17,024 nt of DNA from Calditrichota bacterium (GTDB lineage Bacteria; Calditrichota; Calditrichia; RBG-13-44-9), in NCBI GenBank assembly GCA_016934605.1, contig JAFGSO010000206.1:1-17024 (forward strand), read 5' to 3'. Each line of letters starts with the position of its first letter. Within the stretch, counting starts at the first letter, position 1. The notes beneath the pieces were generated by a model, which did not search any database, was not told where the DNA came from, and worked only from the letters and a program-made list of their open reading frames with translations. Made by a program: the position numbers and the translations under genes. Shown piece after piece: positions 14,411 to 17,024 of the stretch.

Positions 14411-14845
14411 TCAGCTCAATTTTTTAGTTATAAAGATTTCATCATTTTGTACATCAACGGCAAATTCTTCCAGAGGCCGTGGTGGAGGCCCGGAAACGTT
14501 GATTCCCCGAAGATCATACAGGCCATTATGACAGGCACACCAGATCTGTTTCAGGTCATCACGGTACTGGACGATACAATCCAGATGTGTACAGGTACCG
14601 GCAAAGGCCCGGAAATTTCCCTCAACTGTCTTGATAACCAGAACGGGCACTCTGCCGAATTTTACTATTTTTCCGCTGTTGGCAGGAAAATCCGATGCAG
14701 TTCCCGCTTTGATGGAGTTTACGACTGCTTCGGGAATTTTCGGTGGTTTGAGATAAGTAAAAATGGGATAGATGACGCTGACAATCCAGCCAAAAAAACT
14801 GGTGCCCAGCGCAATATTCAGAAATTTTCGTCTGCTCGTTTTCAT
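14411..14845 (-). CDS. Rieske iron-sulfur protein
   Basis: A 144-residue protein. SRRKFLNIALG at residues 4-14 is a twin-arginine type signal followed by one hydrophobic anchor (about 10-31). The [2Fe-2S] boxes are CTHLDC (85-90) and CACHNG (103-108): Cys85, His87, Cys103 and His106 are the expected ligands, and Cys90 with Cys105 the expected disulfide. The usual Gly of CTHLGC is Asp here. The protein shuttles electrons from quinol at the cytochrome b site to the c-type subunit on the outer face of the cytoplasmic membrane. GGGGG lies seven bases before the ATG. It sits 22 bases after the DUF2339 gene and four before cytochrome b. Confidence 0.95.
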   Translation of the reverse strand: MKTSRRKFLNIALGTSFFGWIVSVIYPIFTYLKPPKIPEAVVNSIKAGTASDFPANSGKIVKFGRVPVLVIKTVEGNFRAFAGTCTHLDCIVQYRDDLKQIWCACHNGLYDLRGINVSGPPPRPLEEFAVDVQNDEIFITKKLS

Positions 14846-14867
14846 TCTGTTCCCCCTTTATGATTCA

Positions 14868-16550
14868 TTATAAATTATGCTGATCCTGATTCCGATTCCC
14901 GGATACCTGATCTCTTTCCCGGGATTTCTGACCGAAATATTTTGTGTATATGAATGATAGAGTTATAAGAACCAGGCCAAGTAAGATGAAGGAAAGGATC
15001 CGAAAAGCTGGTTCGAGCTGTATAATGCCGATAATGAGAACATAAATAATTGTGAGTATTAAGGTGAGCAAGGCCAGCCATCTGTATTTTTTATTATCAA
15101 GAAATACACTCATTCCAAAGTAAAATAGAGCGGCGGCAACCCAGGAGATCGCCACATAAGCGGGGGGGACGGAATGATATAGAGCATAAGGGATACTGAT
15201 AAAAGCGACTCCCAGATAGGCGTTACGCATAAACTCCGTTTTCAGCTCGAGACGGTGTTTCTGCCAGTTCATAATTCTGGCACTCAACAGTGCCACAATG
15301 CCAAAACTTAGACTTTCTATTCCGATATTTCTTCCGGTTACAAGGTAGAAAAGAAAAATAAGCGAGAAAATAAAAAAATTGGCCAACACAATAATCTTAG
15401 AGCGATACCACAAGGCGGTTGTGATGACCAGGAGACTCTGCCAGCAGAGGAGAATGAATGAATTTTCCAGTTTAAATTGAACAATGATAGCCACACTGAG
15501 AGCAGAATAAGCCATAATGGAATAAAAAAAGGTGGAATATTTGCTTTTAACCTTTACCCAGAAGAGCACGGAAAGCAGCAGGAAAATAACGGAAGCAGAC
15601 AGGTGGGAGACAAAAAGAAATTCGCTGACTTTGGAGATGGTAATCAAGATAAACAGACCGTATCCGGTAAAACAATTGATAAATGTACCGAAAGTTACAA
15701 TATTGTTCTCCGATTTCTGCCTTATCCACAGAAGATTGCCGATGGCAAAAATGATAAAATAAACCAGGATAAAGATAATGTTCGTTTTGGGTTCGGAAAG
15801 GAACTGAGGTTTGTTTCCCAGAAGCGGATTGTTTAAAAACCAGTCCATGTGAACAACATATGTGGCAATAATACTGAAGATATAGAGTCCGTTCCACTGG
15901 TATCTTTGACGGAGAAAAACTGACAGAACCACCAGAAGAATCAACATGAAAAATATACTAAAACCATAGTCACTGATAACGGCAGTAACATAGCCGAGCA
16001 ATAAGGAAAGCCCCGCCAGATAAGGAGATTCTCGATATACGGAAATGATCAAGTTGATGATAACACAAATAGTGAGAAGGAAAACCAGGACAAGAGGATT
16101 TTCAACAGCCGGATTATTGGAGTAAAAATGCAGCCGGAGGGTGGAGAAATAAAAAAGGAGTAGCGATCCACCCAGAATATATCTGGAGAGAAAATCGTAA
16201 TTTTTTCTCAATATATAAGAGAGAAATTGTAATCCTCCCACCACCAGATAACCAATCAGACTGGGGAGGGCAGCAGGCCATTCTGAATAAGGGAATGTCA
16301 GCAAAAAAACGATACCGATGGCCAGTACCACAATTCCGGCTTTTGCAAACCAGAACCGCCCTATACGCAGTTCAAGAGAATCAGCCGCTTCACCCAGATT
16401 CCTGGGTAAGAGCGAGGAAGTTTTTTCTTCTTCATGGTAAGTAACTGGTTGTGATTTCAATCTGGCCTCAATTCGTGAGATTCTTTCTTCCAGTTTACTG
16501 ACAGTGTTCCTGAGCCGCATAATTTCTTTTTTGATGCCTTCAGATGCCAT
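14868..16550 (-). CDS. DUF2339-family large membrane protein
   Basis: A 560-residue protein with an N-terminal coiled coil (about residues 3-32, KKEIMRLRNTVSKLEERISR), a short linker, and then some 14-16 hydrophobic helices filling residues 68-545. LELRIGRFWFAKAGIVVLAI (59-78) and the closing AFRILSFILLGLVLITLSF match the start and end of the DUF2339 membrane domain. The function of the family is unknown. AAGGA seven bases before the ATG supports the start. The gene heads the operon of the Rieske, cytochrome b and multiheme cytochrome genes with only 22 bases before the Rieske gene. This suggests a role in making, stabilising or assisting the quinol oxidoreductase, but chance clustering cannot be excluded. 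Confidence 0.75.
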   Translation of the reverse strand: MASEGIKKEIMRLRNTVSKLEERISRIEARLKSQPVTYHEEEKTSSLLPRNLGEAADSLELRIGRFWFAKAGIVVLAIGIVFLLTFPYSEWPAALPSLIGYLVVGGLQFLSYILRKNYDFLSRYILGGSLLLFYFSTLRLHFYSNNPAVENPLVLVFLLTICVIINLIISVYRESPYLAGLSLLLGYVTAVISDYGFSIFFMLILLVVLSVFLRQRYQWNGLYIFSIIATYVVHMDWFLNNPLLGNKPQFLSEPKTNIIFILVYFIIFAIGNLLWIRQKSENNIVTFGTFINCFTGYGLFILITISKVSEFLFVSHLSASVIFLLLSVLFWVKVKSKYSTFFYSIMAYSALSVAIIVQFKLENSFILLCWQSLLVITTALWYRSKIIVLANFFIFSLIFLFYLVTGRNIGIESLSFGIVALLSARIMNWQKHRLELKTEFMRNAYLGVAFISIPYALYHSVPPAYVAISWVAAALFYFGMSVFLDNKKYRWLALLTLILTIIYVLIIGIIQLEPAFRILSFILLGLVLITLSFIYTKYFGQKSRERDQVSGNRNQDQHNL

Positions 16551-17024
16551 AGTGAATCCTTTGGATTAGTCAATTCATTGCGTTCTAAAAACGCCAATCA
16601 GGGAATAGTCCGACCTAATTAACTCCAGGCACACAGCTCAGAAAAAATCAGACTAAAGACCGACTATATACTTTAACAATTTGCAACTTCGTTTTGGGAA
16701 AATAGCGGAAGCTTTTCCGGATGAGCAGTAGCTTACTTAAATCTAATTCTACGGGCCGTCTCTGATTCGTCAGAAACATGAGAAGTATCAATTGAGTTAA
16801 CTCTATATAAAAATAAAAACGACGTTCAGATCGATAAGGAGTGAAAAACAGATGTTCTAATTCTGACGAATGTAATTTAGTAAAAAAATCAACAATGTCA
16901 ATATTTTGTTTAAAATTGTTGGGATTTGTGCAATATATTCAACTAAAAGTAATAATTTTATTTATTTTGAACGGGTGAGCGAAGTGGATTTTTTGAATAT
17001 GCAAATTAGGAAAACAATTTCTCC
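16551..17024. other. Upstream region of the bc-type operon, no clear gene
   Basis: About 470 AT-rich bases before the DUF2339 gene. It should contain the promoter of the respiratory operon, but I see neither a convincing -35/-10 nor a correctly spaced -24/-12 element, and no GNGRCA-N4-TGTCNC site. An 11-bp inverted repeat lies at 16765-16775 and 16861-16871. At the right edge a plus-strand frame (GTG at 16975, ATG at 16999, no stop to the end) could be the start of another gene, but too little is visible to judge. Confidence 0.5.
16765..16871. repeat. Separated 11-bp inverted repeat
   Basis: ATTCGTCAGAA at 16765-16775 and its exact complement TTCTGACGAAT at 16861-16871 are 85 bases apart. 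CTAATTCT also occurs near both arms (from about 16743 and 16857). It could be a paired operator or the edges of a small decayed element. Confidence 0.5.

Noticed and set aside
16577..16606. TTGGCG...GC on the minus strand upstream of the DUF2339 gene as a sigma-54 promoter
   Set aside because: The distance between GG and GC is about two bases too long and no upstream sites of the six-site family are present.
16975..17024. Start of a plus-strand gene at the right edge (GTG 16975 or ATG 16999)
   Set aside because: Only 8-16 codons are visible, with a poor ribosome binding site and no recognisable sequence.
1..17024. CRISPR array, insertion sequence, tRNA, rRNA or phage genes
   Set aside because: No regularly spaced repeats, transposase motifs, tRNA cloverleaf or rRNA segments were seen on either strand.

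Overview
The window looks like a chromosomal segment of an anaerobic or facultatively respiring bacterium, probably of the FCB superphylum (Calditrichota, KSB1, Marinimicrobia or a similar lineage). This is inferred from AT-rich DNA with long intergenic regions, a multiheme cytochrome lipoprotein with a Thr/Val/Asp-rich linker and an Ig/PKD-like domain, and abundant c-type cytochromes next to sigma-54 regulation. The genus cannot be fixed from the sequence alone.

Left part (1-4906), housekeeping and envelope genes: the 5' end of an aldo/keto reductase (minus); a plus-strand pair encoding a LiaF-like membrane protein and a PspC-domain protein, closed by a good intrinsic terminator; a decayed, repeat-bearing spacer; a minus-strand pair encoding a HAD phosphatase and an AbgT-family transporter; and a plus-strand TMEM14-family protein that shares a bidirectional terminator with the cytochrome gene facing it.

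Right part (4933-16550), entirely minus strand, forms a respiratory and regulatory block. In transcription order it holds: (i) a tight operon of a DUF2339 membrane protein, a Rieske Fe-S protein, a fused b6-type cytochrome b and a nine-heme membrane-anchored cytochrome c, which together look like a menaquinol:multiheme-cytochrome c oxidoreductase; (ii) a stand-alone receiver protein, a DsrE-like lipoprotein, a histidine kinase whose extracytoplasmic sensor domain carries a c-type heme motif (CTTCH), and a sigma-54-dependent response regulator overlapping the kinase gene; (iii) a 591-residue lipoprotein cytochrome with eight CxxCH motifs plus one odd CxCH.

The main new signal is regulatory. 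Upstream of the receiver gene and upstream of the lipoprotein cytochrome gene there are two near-identical control regions. Each has a -24/-12 type element (TGGCAT-N5-[AT]TGT) followed upstream by three 16-bp sites fitting GNGRCA-N4-TGTCNC, centred near -110, -180 and -200 from the predicted start of transcription. The natural hypothesis is a self-contained circuit: a heme-c redox or ligand sensor kinase phosphorylates its sigma-54 activator, which switches on its own receiver/DsrE/kinase operon and a multiheme cytochrome that accepts electrons leaving the bc-type complex. The motifs are read directly from the sequence; the wiring is inference.
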